Source of the DNA: Atherix ibis
Taxonomy: Eukaryota > Arthropoda > Insecta > Diptera > Athericidae
Length of the DNA: 64,000 nt
Direction: 5' to 3'
Assembly: GCA_958298945.1 (NCBI GenBank)
Contig: OY282609.1
Coordinates: 38,165,212-38,229,211 of the forward strand
Shown here: positions 48,257-61,089 of the stretch, piece by piece
Layout: each line of letters opens with the position of its first letter
How positions within the stretch are numbered: the stretch's first letter is position 1
Translations under genes and position numbers: made by a program
Notes under the pieces: model-generated
What the model was told of the DNA's origin: nothing
Seen by the model: the letters and a program-made list of their open reading frames with translations, nothing else
The model's database searches: none

Positions 48257-49738
48257 ACTTTTGTAGCAATTTAATTTTTGGTACTGTATATAAGATATAA
48301 TTTCAATATTGTATTGTTTATCTATTTATATGTTGCAATCAATTTGTAGCAGATCAGGTATCAGTACAGCAACCTCTAAACATTTAAGGGAATTAAATAG
48401 GGATTTTTTTTTATTTTATAGGATCATACTAGTAATTAGCAGTAAACCTGTATATGGAAAACATAATTTACCCTAGAGAGTGAATATAACGTGAACATAT
48501 TATAATCGTTTGTTTGTTTTTTATAAGTCGCTTATATCATTTTCTACTATACTTGTGGACGAATTATAGGTTCAACCAGTATCTTTACAAGTTTCAACCA
48601 TTGCCAATTGCAAAAGGTACCGGCGGTTAACCAATAATAGCAAATTCTGTTAAATTTTCTTCCATTTAAATATAAATAGATTATGTTGTAAAACTTATAT
48701 TTTTCACGTAAGCTAAGTAATGGAAATGATCACAATTCTACATCAAAGTTATTATCAGTAAAAGCTATAATATTTCTGTATAAACTGCAGATCTTCAAAT
48801 AAATTTAGAAACATGAATATTTTTTATATAATATGAAAGAATATAATTTACCCCACCACTTTCTTTGACCACATTAGTTAATTTTAATAAGCCTATTTCA
48901 ATAGTAGAACAATATTAACATACGTATATAAGAAACATACAATTATAAATATGAATACTAAAACAAATTCATTGACATCATTATCAATAAATACTATATT
49001 ATTACAATACTATTTAGTATATGTGTATACTTACGTATAATAGAGTTTATTTAAAAATTTATTTTTTCGTAATAATAGATGCAGATACAAAAATAAAGCT
49101 TTAGAATATTTATTAATAAAAGAAAGTGCGCCTAAGATATATTCATATATTAACTTTCAAAATTAATTGCCTTTGTATGCCTCAAGTGAACTGCCAATCG
49201 ATTTCAACCTTATATGGTCGTAACACCGAAAATATAATATTGGTGTATGCATGTAATATGTTTAAATAGAATTGTATTTCTCCGTCATAATAAATATAAA
49301 TTGAAGCAATCGTTAATCACTGCATATCTTTACATTTCATTTGTCACATGAGCTCTCAGAAAATGATTCACAATAAAGCGTCTAGAATCAATTTTAATAA
49401 GATATACACATACATACATACCTACTGAATGCCTTAAGTTTGTCTCATACTATATAACAATCCTTTACTATAATATATCGAAATTACAATATTATTTATC
49501 TTTATGAAGTGAATAAAGATAAACAATATTGAGAGAACAAATCTTTTTTCAAATCCAATTGTTTTTACTTAAAAAGTATTATAATTGTGCAATAATTTGT
49601 TAACGTAATATGTTATTGCAGATTTAAGATATTTTGTCTTCTTAAAGTCAATATAAATATAATTATAAGCACATTTAAAAAATTAGTTTATGTTTAAACA
49701 TCCTATATAATTATCCTATAATTTACAATCCTAAAGTA
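48257..49738. other. A+T-rich stretch
   Basis: No gene recognised on either strand. Confidence 0.5.
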
Positions 49739-49740
49739 TA

Positions 49741-50785
49741 GGGTTTTCGAATAAGAGTGATATGATTTCTTTTAAAAAAAATACAATAATTGTTAAGGAA
49801 ATTCAAATGTTTTTTATTTAATGCAAAGTACAACCGATACAATTAAGTTCTAAATAAAACGTCATTCAAATGGCCTCCACTTCTTTTGCAGGAACGAATT
49901 CGATGAAACCAATTTTCGAGCACTTTTTCCACTAAATCAAGTCGTATGTCATGAATAGCACGTTCAATATTGAATTCTAAAGGTTGAAGAGAGTCTGGTT
50001 TATTGCTAATTGACTTCTAAGGGTTATTTTTTAATGACTTCAAATAACCCCACAAGAAATAGTCTAATGGTGTTAAATCACAACTTCTTGGAGTCCATTC
50101 ATTGTCACAATTTCTTGAAAAAATCGAATCTCCAAACTTTTCTCGCAATAATTCGGTTGTTGCACGTGCTGTGTGGCACGTAGCCCCGTCTTGTTGGAAC
50201 CAGATGTTGTCAAGATCAACTTCTTCCAATTTCGGCCATAAAAAGTTGGTTATCATCGATCTATACCGCTCTCCACTGACAGTGACGGTGTTACCAGCTT
50301 AATTTCGAAAGAAGTACGGACCGATGATTCCACCAGACCAAAAACCACACCAAATTGTCAATTTAGGTGAATGTAATGGGTGTTTATGAATAATTTGTGG
50401 ATTTTCTTCGCACCAGAATCGACGGTTCTGATTATTTACCGCACCACTCAGATGAAAGTGAGCGCACGAAAAGTTGCAATTGGAGAACGATTATTTTGAT
50501 AATAAAATTGAATAATTTGTAAATGTTGTTCTTGCGTATATCTCTCCATGATGAAATTGTAAACATTACTGAATACAAAAAAAAGACAGATCATGACTTA
50601 TTACAAATGGCTGAAACGATACTTAGAATCATATCACTCTTATTGGAAAACCCTATAAATGATTTCTAAGTAACGTTTCAGTGATATGATAATGTAAACA
50701 TTACTGGAAAAAAAAGACAGACCATGACATATTACAAATGGCTGAAACGTTACTTAGAAATCATAGCACTCTTATTGGAAAACCC
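49741..50785 (-). mobile_element. DD41D ('rosa'-type) mariner, copy 3, best preserved
   Basis: The ends GGGTTTTCGAATAAGAGTGA and, read inward, GGGTTTTCCAATAAGAGTGC are flanked by TA. The minus-strand frame 50256-50017 and its upstream continuation (to about 50450) contain HFHLSGAVNNQNRRF, IWCGFWSGGIIGPYFF, GERYRSMI, WFQQDGATCHTAR and SCDLTPLDYFLWGY. Counting from the Asp of QQD to the Asp of PLD gives 41 residues between them, the DD41D spacing of the rosa subfamily. The N-terminal half and first catalytic Asp are deleted. The right end is present twice (see findings). Confidence 0.85.
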
Positions 50786-50789
50786 TATA

Positions 50790-52040
50790 TAAGGTTGCTA
50801 TTTCATATAGAAGCTTTGTTAGTTTATATAAAAACATTCAAATTTTTTTGTCGACCAAATATTTAAATTTTATTTTAATAGAAACAAATAAATGTATATT
50901 ATGATTAGAGTATGATCAGAGTGAAAAAGGCAACGTACTCCAATTTTCCGATTACTTCACCGCAAAAACTCATTATACTGTAACTTGATAATTATCTTCC
51001 CTTTTCAATCTATAGTACCATCCACTGTTACAATTTTAAAAGTAAATAGCCCTTGCATTGACAAATTAATTATTTATAAAAACTATTATTCTATTCAATT
51101 TAATTGAAATAAATTAAAAACACAAAGAAGAAATGATTCTTTTCTAAACGAGATATTTACGAGTACTTTTATCACACCTTTTTTCTAAGCACTGATGAGT
51201 TATTTTAGGGAGACATAGTTGCCTATACTTAAATACAAAATAAATTAATTGCAATCATCTATTTACCATAATATATTTTAGTAATCAGAAAATTCAATAT
51301 TGAAAACTTCCATGATTAAAACGGGGTATACTCGTATTAACAGTAAAATACTTTTAATTAATCCCTTTTCTTTATGTTTCATGATACTTCGACGTTTTAA
51401 ATTTTATAAGCTAAATTCACACGAAAAATTATATTGTACGAAACAAATTTTTAAAAAATATTGGATTACCAATTGAATTAAAATTCTCAAAAATGTTAAT
51501 AGTATCATTTTTATGAAAACGAAACATATAAAATACAATTAATTTTAATAAATTAACAAATAACCCTCTTTTTTAATTGAAAAAAAAAATCAAAAAGTAT
51601 TGAATACAATAATAAATTATTATTTTACTTTTTTTGGAATTATATTTACAAATATATATATAGTATTATACTTGAGAAGCTTTCTTATAGAAGTATTGAA
51701 CGAAAAGTTCGTGAAATAAAAACCAAAATGGGAAAACATAACTTTGTAATTTTTTTTTCAACTATACAGTGGTTTCTAAAGGTAGGCTAATAACTTTAAT
51801 TTGATGTCTTTTTGTTAGTTATCATTTTGTCAGTTGATATTTAACAGCCACAGAGAGTACTATATACGTGATGAAATTATTATTTCACAAAAGTGTAACT
51901 ATCGTATTTAAAAACTGTTTACAAAAATAATGCGAACATTTAAGTTGGGATAAGTTTTTAGGGCTCTATAGACAAAGTCCTGCTTTTACAGAAAATTAGT
52001 GATGAATGATTATATGATTTAGTTTAAATATTTTTACATA
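50790..52040. other. A+T-rich stretch
   Basis: No gene recognised. An isolated TTGGGATAAG at about 51953 was considered and dropped as a left end for the mariner at 52050. Confidence 0.45.
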
Positions 52041-52049
52041 CTAGTCTGA

Positions 52050-52625
52050 TCTTAATTTGTTAACGCTTGCAATCGTAAGATGAACAGCTTTGTTTGCTTA
52101 GAGCATATCTAGGGTGTTTCCAGCTGAATTTGTCATTCAATTTGTCCAACTGATGACAGTACACTTCAGAATTGATCGTCGTAGAAGCTCAAAATAAACG
52201 ATACCTTTGAAATCCCAGCAAACCGATAGCATAACCTTTTTTTAATGAATATTGGCTTTCGAAGTGCTTTCAGCCGGTTCATCTTTTCTACTCCAGGACC
52301 TTTTTCGCTTAATATTATTGTAGGCAACCCTTTTCTCGTACCCAGTGATGATACGCACTGGCGCTCCCTTAACACATCTTCTCCATACACATCGGATAAT
52401 TTTTTCTTGCTTGAACAGCATTTTTTATCTAAAATATGCCGAAAATGCTGTTTTTCACTTTCCATATTTAAAAGGGTATGAACCAAAAACTACTGTGCAG
52501 AATCAATCGCTATGTCAGCTATCAAAATACATATGATTATGCGGCTAAAAGGTGAAGTTAGTTGTGAAAAAATACAATTAAGTCCGCTGATAGCAAAAAA
52601 CGAAATTATTTTCCGGACAACCCAA
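52050..52625 (-). mobile_element. Mariner fragment, minus strand, N-terminal part plus a core piece
   Basis: The right end reads inward TATTGGGTTGTCCGGAAAAT, a typical mariner end beside TA. The minus frame 52486-52166 begins with a helix-turn-helix region (EKQHFRHIL, then KLSDVYGEDVLRERQC). Shifted frames follow that resemble the FWD..G..YFELL segment and SVLSSVGQ. Most of the DDE core is missing and no left end is visible. Confidence 0.65.
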
Positions 52626-52629
52626 TATT

Positions 52630-54385
52630 TAGACTCGTTGCGCGTATTTTGAAATTTATTATTATTTTTATTAACACTTATTAAAATAAACTTAAAAACA
52701 TCAGCTTACATCTCTGTCACGGTCGGTTCGGTTTCAAATAGAAATTGCATGACAATGACGATAGCCTATTACTCCAATTTTGAAGTCGGCTACATATATA
52801 TGTGTGTATATTATTATTCCATCAATCAATTGTAGAATAGTATGCAATGTTTTTTTCTTATTCTTTTTCAATACGTAATTACTTTTTTGTATGATAATGC
52901 TGAATTATAGTTATTCTAATTGAGGCTAAATAACATATTTTTAGTCATCATCTAAAATTAATCTTAAAGAAAATCGGTGTAACAAATCAGATATAGCTAT
53001 GATATTTCCTACCTTTAATTTATTATTATCAGATTATATTTTGTTGTTTTCATCCTAATTTCAATTTAATTAGGCAAACCTATCGCTTCGATCTCATAGT
53101 CATATTGATGTTAACTATAGAAAATATAATAGTAGAAATCTCAACAATTATCAATAGCTTCTTAATAGAAATTTGTATTGAACATCTTTGTCATTAAATT
53201 AACTATACATACATAAATTAAAAGTCCTCTTGAATAATTTTTCCAAATCAATCAGTTTTTAATTACGACGTAAGTTTTATCCAGAAAGTTAGTATAAGTT
53301 AAATAAAAAAAATTAATATCTTATAACTATTCCATTAAAAGGAAGAAGACTAACGTTGTAAGAAGGATTGCTAATTCTACAAGTATTAGGAAGAGGATGA
53401 ACGTTTTGTTAAGAAATCTACTCTTTGTATAATCAAAGAAAAATAAAAGTCTCCCATCAGGTATAATTTTGGAAATGTTCTCCTCTATATAGGCAATGTT
53501 TAAGGCTAATTTCACCCTTATGTTTAATAAATTAAAAGCAAAACTCATATAGTTTTTATTGCATTATTGAGTATTCTGCCTTGCCATTTTCAGAACTGAA
53601 ACTGTTCAGTAATCAGTCGATAATTAGTCAAAATATGTAGCTGACATAACAGACTAACAAAAAAACTGAATCAGTTCACAATAATTGGTGTCTAAGCATT
53701 ATTTACCATGTAAAAATGTAAGGCCCTACCTTCGATAAAGCGATAAACTTTGGCTTTAGGGGAAAACAACTCGACTATTATAAAAAAGATCGTGATGCTA
53801 CTAATAACAGATAAATTTTTTTTATCTCAGTAACTGTAGGTTAAATCTTAGTCTACTGAATGAGATCAAAACTGATATACCATATAAATCTAAATTGAAT
53901 ATTTCCAATTTGAAAACTTCAATATTTCTTTGCAATATACATAAAATCAATTTGATTTTTAGAAATCAACCAATAAAATCCATATAAAATATGTCTTTAT
54001 AATTATGTTACTATGTGTTACTATGTGTATATATTGTCCTTATTCATAAAATATAATTTGTTAAGTCAGAAAACTTGCTGCACATATTAACAACTATTTT
54101 TGTCTAAATTTTTGTCTAAATGTTGAAAATCGTTGGCTATTAATTCGTTGTTCTATTCGACTATTCCGTGTTGATATTATCGGCATTAGAGAAAATATTG
54201 CTGGGTTTGTTTTCTCTACATTTTGAATTTCTATTGATTGTATTTCCAACTCATCTTAGTTAATTATGGTTTTTAATGATCATTAAAAATGTTTTAACTT
54301 GACACAAAAAAAATTTATTGTAAAATAATGGCTATGTTTAATTACATGAAATCAAAACATCAAATTATATTCATCTATGTACAAA
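52630..54385. other. A+T-rich stretch
   Basis: No gene recognised. The minus frame 53548-53327 is open for 73 codons, hydrophobic at both ends, and unassigned. Confidence 0.45.

Positions 54386-54388
<3 letters not shown>

Positions 54389-54422
<34 letters not shown>
54389..54422. repeat. (AT)n microsatellite
   Basis: About 17 AT units. Confidence 0.95.
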
Positions 54423-54425
<3 letters not shown>

Positions 54426-54525
54426 TATCAATTTGTATTATTATTATTTTTTAATAGAAGTAATATTGCATCAATTTTTTTTTTAAAATGGCTATATAAT
54501 ATTTTGCTTACATAGTTTGATGTTA

Positions 54526-54526
54526 C

Positions 54527-54585
<59 letters not shown>

Positions 54586-54591
54586 TATTAA
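54526..54591. repeat. (TTA)n microsatellite
   Basis: About 20 TTA/ATT units with one interruption near the right end. Confidence 0.95.
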
Positions 54592-54715
54592 TTAAAAATA
54601 TTTTTATATGTTTTCAGATCAATAATTTATGATTATTGCCGAGTTTAAAATTTTAATATAATGAAAGTGTACTGAACCTGCATTGTTTAAAATCAATTAA
54701 AATTAAAAAAATATA

Positions 54716-54788
54716 ATGATAATAAAAATGAATTGTGCAATATTTATTTTATTTGCTCTTATCATGATTAAACAAACACGAACATTAG
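54716..54788 (+). CDS. Possible first coding exon: signal peptide
   Basis: ATG at 54716, or in-frame ATG 54728, opens a frame that reads MNCAIFILFALIMIKQTRTL and meets a consensus donor, TTAG/gtaagt, at 54789. The sequence has the n-region, hydrophobic core and polar end of a secretion signal. The exon would end in phase 1. No downstream exon was found before 64000, and the following sequence is A+T-rich as expected of a long intron. A short A+T-rich ORF beside a chance donor is the alternative. Confidence 0.4.
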
Positions 54789-54794
54789 GTAAGT

Positions 54795-57135
54795 AGTATA
54801 ATAAGTATATTTTATTTTCTTCAATACTACATATTACTTAATAGAACTTGCATTATAAGCAAGAACGCTTTATATTGTAAATAAATCTGAAAATTTCTTG
54901 GTAAGAGAATCTCCAAAATAACAGCAAAATTAACTGTATCAATATTTAAAAATAAATATGTTCATTATTTTATCTACTTTCTGTTTATTATTTTACTTAT
55001 CCATTTATTTCCAAAATTGTGTAGTCAATTACAATTTTTATTATATATTATACTGTATAAAAAATATAAATTTCCAATGCTAGATTCGTAAAATGGAAGA
55101 AAAAAATGAACATACATGTTTATATCGACATTTTTTAGAAATTTGTGTTCAGCTTATCCTAAACAGCAAACAGTTTTTAAAAAAATTTGCTCAGTACGGT
55201 TTAACATCAAAACGAACATAAAAAAATCAAGTTGCTCGTTAAGAAATAGATTTTTTTTATTATGAGGCTTTGGCTACCCCTAATATACATATATGAATGC
55301 ATATTTGTATTTCTCCTTAGTATGGAACTCTACCTTATCAAGCGACATATTCATATGAACAGTGTACCTCAAGGTAATATTTTCAAGTCGAAGATACAAT
55401 AATTTTATATTTTACAAGACTGATTAAAAAAAACATATGTATATATATTAGATAAAATATGGTTTTAAAAAAATGTCGAATAAAGTAATTACTGGATTAT
55501 GATTTACTCGTATATTTAGATACAAAGAGTTTTTATTAATTGACTAGACTATTATACGCAACTATAGAATAATAATTCATTCGATTATTTTTTACAATGC
55601 TTTGAGAGAATATATTGTATATTTGAGGAAATGATGTATAAAAAAATATGTATTTTTATGTATTCCAACGCTATTAAATCTTTACAATATTTTTGTTATA
55701 AAAGCAAAGCACAATTTGATATGCACCCATATTCATCGTCACTGGATATATTTGTTTTGGAACAATATTTTTGATTTAGAGCGTATTTAAGACAATATTG
55801 ATAAATAAAATTTTAATTTTAGTTATACATTATTATAAATAAATAAATAAAAAATAAAACAGTTTTAAACCATTTTATTACACTAATTTAAATTGATTAC
55901 GTAAAACTTACCTTATGGTGTATTTGTAATTCGATTCATTGTAATACGATACTTATAGTAATATATTGTAGATCGTAATATAAAGGTAGAGTAGCTTTTC
56001 AAAAGACTAGATTGAAAAGCCTAATGCATTGCAAAAATATCAAATTTAGAATTGACTTATGAAGTGAATAATGTCGGAAAAAGGGCTATTTAGTGCTGAT
56101 ACGAATTAATAGAGGATTTCTGCGTATCTCCAGATTAACATGACCAGATTCTACTCCTATATAGAGACTTTCTATTGGAGAAGTACCAAGGCCATCTGTA
56201 ATAGTTTGAATGACGTTATTAACAGAGGTATTAATAATAGAGGTAACCAGAGTAAATTCACAAATTGGGACGAAATATAGGCACAATGTGATTTCCATTA
56301 AGGTTTGCTTTTCAGTGTAATGTATTGGTAAAGGTTAGGCCCAAAAATTTTACCTTCAGTTTATTTTCAACACCACATCAACCACAAACTTGACATAATA
56401 TTGAAAATAAACTAAATATCCGATATATACCTTGGATAAAATGGCATTAAAAAAAGGAGCAGAAAATACGGCCGAGCAACGCAACTATTCAGTTGATTTA
56501 GGACTTAGTGAAAACCAACACGGCCGTAACCTTTTTCTAAATCAGCTGAAAGGATGCGCCTTTCGTTTCCTTGAGGAAATACTATTGTTTGTATAGTACA
56601 TGCTGAGTAAAAAAAAAATTTTTCCTCTGACAGGGCGATATGTCAAGTACGAGAAAAGTTAGATTGTCAAGATACTTTTTGCGCAATCAATTTTTCAAAT
56701 AATATACTCATACAAGATAATACGGATATTTAATGATAATTATTAAGATCGCCTTAATTCTTTTTACCTTTAGAAATCGGGAATATCACAGATAGATTTT
56801 AGTCATATGGGCAAATAGCATGTTGAAAGAAGGAATTATATAATTTCAACAATCTAAAATTAATGCCATTTGAAGATGGTTTGATCATAGAGTAAGCAAT
56901 GCAATCAGTAGTACCTGTAAGATTTAGGATAAATAAGATATAAGCTAAGTTTTATACCAACATTTATTAGGGTAAAATCGGGGTTAAAATATGTTCGAGT
57001 AGATGGAATCAGTTTTGAAACTTGCAGTTTTTTAAATAAAAAATTTGAAAGATTCAATTTTTACATTCCGATTCATGTTATGGAAGAATTAATTATATTA
57101 TTTTAAACATTATCTCGACCAAATGTGTGACAACC
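54795..57135. other. A+T-rich stretch, then decayed repeat DNA
   Basis: 54795-56040 is A+T-rich without features. The minus frame 56298-56086 (70 codons, NTSVNNVIQTITDGLGTSP) looks protein-like but is not recognised. 56355-56420 has a short inverted pair, CAGTTTATTTTCAA and TTGAAAATAAACT. 56470-56600 includes GGCCGAGC and CGGCCGTAACC in an inverted arrangement of about 120 bp. It is probably old element debris. Confidence 0.35.
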
Positions 57136-57139
57136 GGGA

Positions 57140-58430
57140 GTCCAGTCTAGATCTGCTGAATCAAAAAACTTCAGACTTTACGGCTTCACACCAAAGCCTT
57201 CCAGTTCGACACTCTTAGCATATTTACGCCATCCTGGCTAATACCTTCGCTACATCAAAGACAGGTCCTACTCCGTCTTCTAGGATCATATATAGACCCA
57301 CTGTAAACTTTCCGCCCAGGATCTTCCTCATTCGTACAGATTAAGTGATCAGCCTACCGCAATTTATCAAGCTTTATTTTGTCTACAGCTGGTCGGACAA
57401 GGTAAGGCTCCAGGAACTCATCGTTAAATAGGCTCAAGAATCGTTCATCCTCATATAAGACGCCAAAAATTCTTCAAAATAATTTTTGCTGAGAGCCCAA
57501 GATCCAAAAAATACATAAGGATTGGCAAGACGAGAGTTATGTATAGCAGATGCTTTGATGTTATGGTCAGCAAAATAATTTAGCAGCCGTGCGCGGATTT
57601 CTTGTTCCATATTGCTATCCGCTGCGGCTCTTGACCCCAAATAGGAAAATGATTTAACTCTTTTGAAGCTATGATATCCTATCTATATGCAACTTATGCT
57701 AATTGGTTTTATCTTCGATGCTAATGCTGCCTCCATGAAGTTTATTTTGCCAGAAAAAATTTTCGATTTCGGCTCAATCTTGATGAAGCCTTTTCGTACA
57801 GCTCTTTCTAATCGACACTTAATGTCGATGTCGTCTGTGTATGCTAAAAGCTGGGAAACCTTAGCAAAGACAGTACCCTTCATGCTTACTCTTAAGCCAA
57901 GAACAATTTTCAGCACCAGGTTAAAGAAAAAATGTGTCTCCTTGCCAGAGACTATTGTGAATGTTAAATGGCTCTGAAAATAATTCGACTACTTTTACTC
58001 TGCCTCTTACTTTAGTAATGGTTAGCCTAGTCAGTCTAATAAATTTTTCTGGGATTCCGTACTCTCACATGGATATGTAGAGTTTTACCCTGCCTATGTT
58101 ATCATAAGCGGCTTAAAAGTTCATCAACAGATGATAGATCTAATAACCATATTCCAACCGTTTTTCTATCGATTATCGTAGAGCGGGGATCTATTTGTTG
58201 CTGATATCTATAAAGTGAAACCTCTCTGATATGGGCCAATAACTTTTTCAATGAATGGGGCTATTCTTCCTAATAAGATAGGGAAGAATATCTTACAGAT
58301 CATACTCGCTTTAGATCTTTCCTCGATGCATGGTGGTGGGAGCATGTTTTATTCAGCTGGTCGAACCCGGATTTTATTTTCTTACTAGTTAGAACTAAGG
58401 AGTTAATCAGAATATTCTTCCTGTTACCTT
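57140..58430 (-). mobile_element. Non-LTR retrotransposon reverse transcriptase, decayed, minus strand
   Basis: Reading from high to low coordinates: EKVIGPYQRGF, then LYISM.EYGIPEKFIRLT-like words, then LLAYTDDIDI (57870-57840), the catalytic YxDD box with Thr in place of Ala. KIEPKSKIF and YLGSRAAADSNMEQEIRAR follow, and after the polymerase KLRYAGHLIRMRK-like and WKALV words. This is the standard order of the fingers, palm and post-RT region in RTE-like or related elements. At least six stops or shifts are present. No ends were found. Confidence 0.78.
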
Positions 58431-61080
58431 AATATACTAATTTGATCGAATCACCTCTTTTGCTGTGTCATAATTAGCATCATTGTATAAATCTCCTCAT
58501 TCTGCATACAGCAAAATCAAACTTTCGCGTCTGGAGAGGTTGCTTCCTATATTTTTCGATTTCGCAGATGATAATTATCTACATGTGCCAACATTCTTTG
58601 AGTTTGTTGGCCATAGTAATGATAGTGCCCTTTAGGTTTTCAAAGAAGATATAAAAATCAGCAGAAAGGTGAGTTTCCTTTAAATCGTTTTAAATGAAAA
58701 ACTTAGGAGAGGGTGAGTTTCTGGTAGTACTATGTAGTGTATTCAGAAATTAATTATTCTAAACCAAACTTATTTTTGTTAAATGCTTGAATGTTTAATT
58801 GTAAGTTTTAGTTCGGCTGTCACTCATAGAAAACCCACAAAAAAAGAAGAATAAAATAGACTAGCGAGTATAAAATTATATGGAATAATCAGTTAAAGAA
58901 AGTTTCAAAAGAAATGTGTATATATATGAATATATAAATTTTGAAAAATATAAATTAATAAAAATTAATGGAATTATAAAAAAAGAAAAAAATACTAAAC
59001 TAAGTATTGGTTAGTGTAGTAGACAAAAGTATTAAGACTTTTTGAATTTCCGGGACGTTATGTGTGCTGTCTTTTAAAAGATGTGTTAAGCAACTCCACA
59101 GCTCCGATATGAGCTGGTGTTACTGTTTCCATTGTGGATTCAGTTGCTTATACTTTATTTAAGTTGAGTGCTATCTGCATTATTGTTGATAACTGGCACA
59201 AATGTAGGAAAGTGTGATTGTCTGTTAACTGCATTAATATTAATATGTTGCTCTTTAGCATTAACCAGCGCTTGCGTGGAATGTTCTTAATGGCCATGGT
59301 TTATATTATATTGGTTTTTTTCTCGCAGCAATTAAGACCGTTTGTAGGATGAGCAAGTTTACAATATCTGCATAGATGAGCTGTTACTATGCATTTAGTT
59401 TCTTCGGATTTGTCCAAACAGAGTCAACCAAAAATTGTGTAATGTGAGAGTATTTTTTTCTAATCGTAACCAAGGTATTGATCATTAAGAAAAGGCGTGG
59501 ATAAAAGGTAACAACACGGAAGATGCAGTTGAAAATTTCAAGTGAATCTTGTAAGCATTGGGTCTCAACGTTACTTTAGTTGTTGTGGGTAGAGAACAGG
59601 TTTTGTTTACTGAGTCCCATTTTGTTGAAGCCCTATTGCTCGGTAAAATTTAATCAGTGTTTATATTTACGTTAGAATTATTACTTTGATTTGGAAATTT
59701 TCAAAGGGTGTTTCTTCCACCATTTCTTCATTAATAAATAGGCTTCCAGGTTTTGAAAGTCTACTAATTTTGACAGTTTCAATACTCAACTGAAAAATAG
59801 TAAATTTCTTTTCAACTTAAATTTCAGTTTCAATGACGGTAGCATTTTGGCCTTGAATATGACAATTTTTTAATTAAGTATATACACAAAGAAAGCTTAG
59901 AACTTTATATAAACAAAATTTTGTAGACTTTTCTATTATTGCCAAAAAAAAATTTAGTATTGTGCAAAATTCTTTTACAAAAATGTTTGTAAAAAAAATT
60001 AAATATGGCACGATGCATTTTCGAATCTTGAAAAAGAGTCCAGTTCTATAACTTCTATAATTTATGGAAACATAAAATGAATAATTGTTTGAACTATCTT
60101 CCATAAGCATTTACTAAAAATTGTGAATCTCAAAAATGTATACCCAGACGTAGTCACTAGATAGAAGTTAGAAATGTATCAATAGAACCAATGGAAGGAA
60201 TATGATTTTTAAGAACTTATGAACTTCTGAACAACAATTTTACTACTGCTGGTATATTATTATTATTTCTTTATATAAAAGCTGTTATACTAAAAGTAAG
60301 GAAAAAATTAAGAGTAATAAAGAACCAAAATTATTTCATAATTCTATTTAAAAAGTTTATATTTTGAATAAAATTTGTATTTTTACTTTCAAAGAAGGTC
60401 AGCTTAGTCAATCAATCATTTGAAAACTGTATAAGACAAATAATATCGGATAGAATTTTCCTTAAATAATTTTTTTGTTGGTAATTTTTTAATAATTTTT
60501 TCAACAATTTGTTATATTAAATTATTTATGAAATATCTTCAATATTTTTAAGTGGGGATAGTAGGAATAAAAAAGTTAAAAAAATGGAACCTAATAAACA
60601 TGATGATCTATACAAGTACCATCAATTACGACCGTACTCAGAGAATACCTTTTTACAACTGGGCCAGGATTGCGGAGATACTGAAAAATAGGTTTCGAAG
60701 TTTGTACCCTCACACCTATTGTATATAGTAAAAAATATTAAACTTTACTTAGAGATTTTCGAAAGTATACAGATTTCCAAGGAAGTTAGTTTTTCGAATT
60801 TATCCAAAAAACTAAATATTTATATTAATTTTGGCTAGGTGGTAAAGTTTTCAGAAATGGTATGGGAATTAAAAAAATTTTTACGAGTAAAAATTAAAAA
60901 AAAAACTAAAAAAAATTGATTGTATTAAAATAACTCAAATATTATATGTAATGAACATTGTTGATCTGTGAAAGCTGGCTTTTCAGAAAAAATCATCTTC
61001 TTGGATTAAGCCCATTTTCACTTAAACGGCTATGTTAACAAGCAAAGTTGCCGTATTTGAACATCTGAAAATCAAAAATC
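58431..61080. other. Retroelement debris and A+T-rich DNA
   Basis: 58440-58700 on minus may continue the upstream part of the non-LTR element. 59300-59400 on minus has a Cys-rich word (CRYCKLAHPTNGLNCC) reminiscent of retroelement gag knuckles, but the spacing is not a clean CCHC. The rest is A+T-rich. The head of dispersed repeat A lies at 60595-60730. Confidence 0.35.
60595..60730 (+). repeat. Dispersed repeat 'A', head only (third copy)
   Basis: It shows ACGACCGTACTCAGAGAATA, GGTTTCGAAG and CCCTCACACCTATTGTA in the same order as the copies at 11545 and 17030. It lacks the tail block and is the most diverged copy. Confidence 0.5.
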
Positions 61081-61089
61081 AGTTATTGA

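Noticed and set aside
51953..51965. Left end of the mariner fragment at 52050-52625
   Set aside because: TTGGGATAAG lacks a flanking TA and diverges from the right end after five bases.
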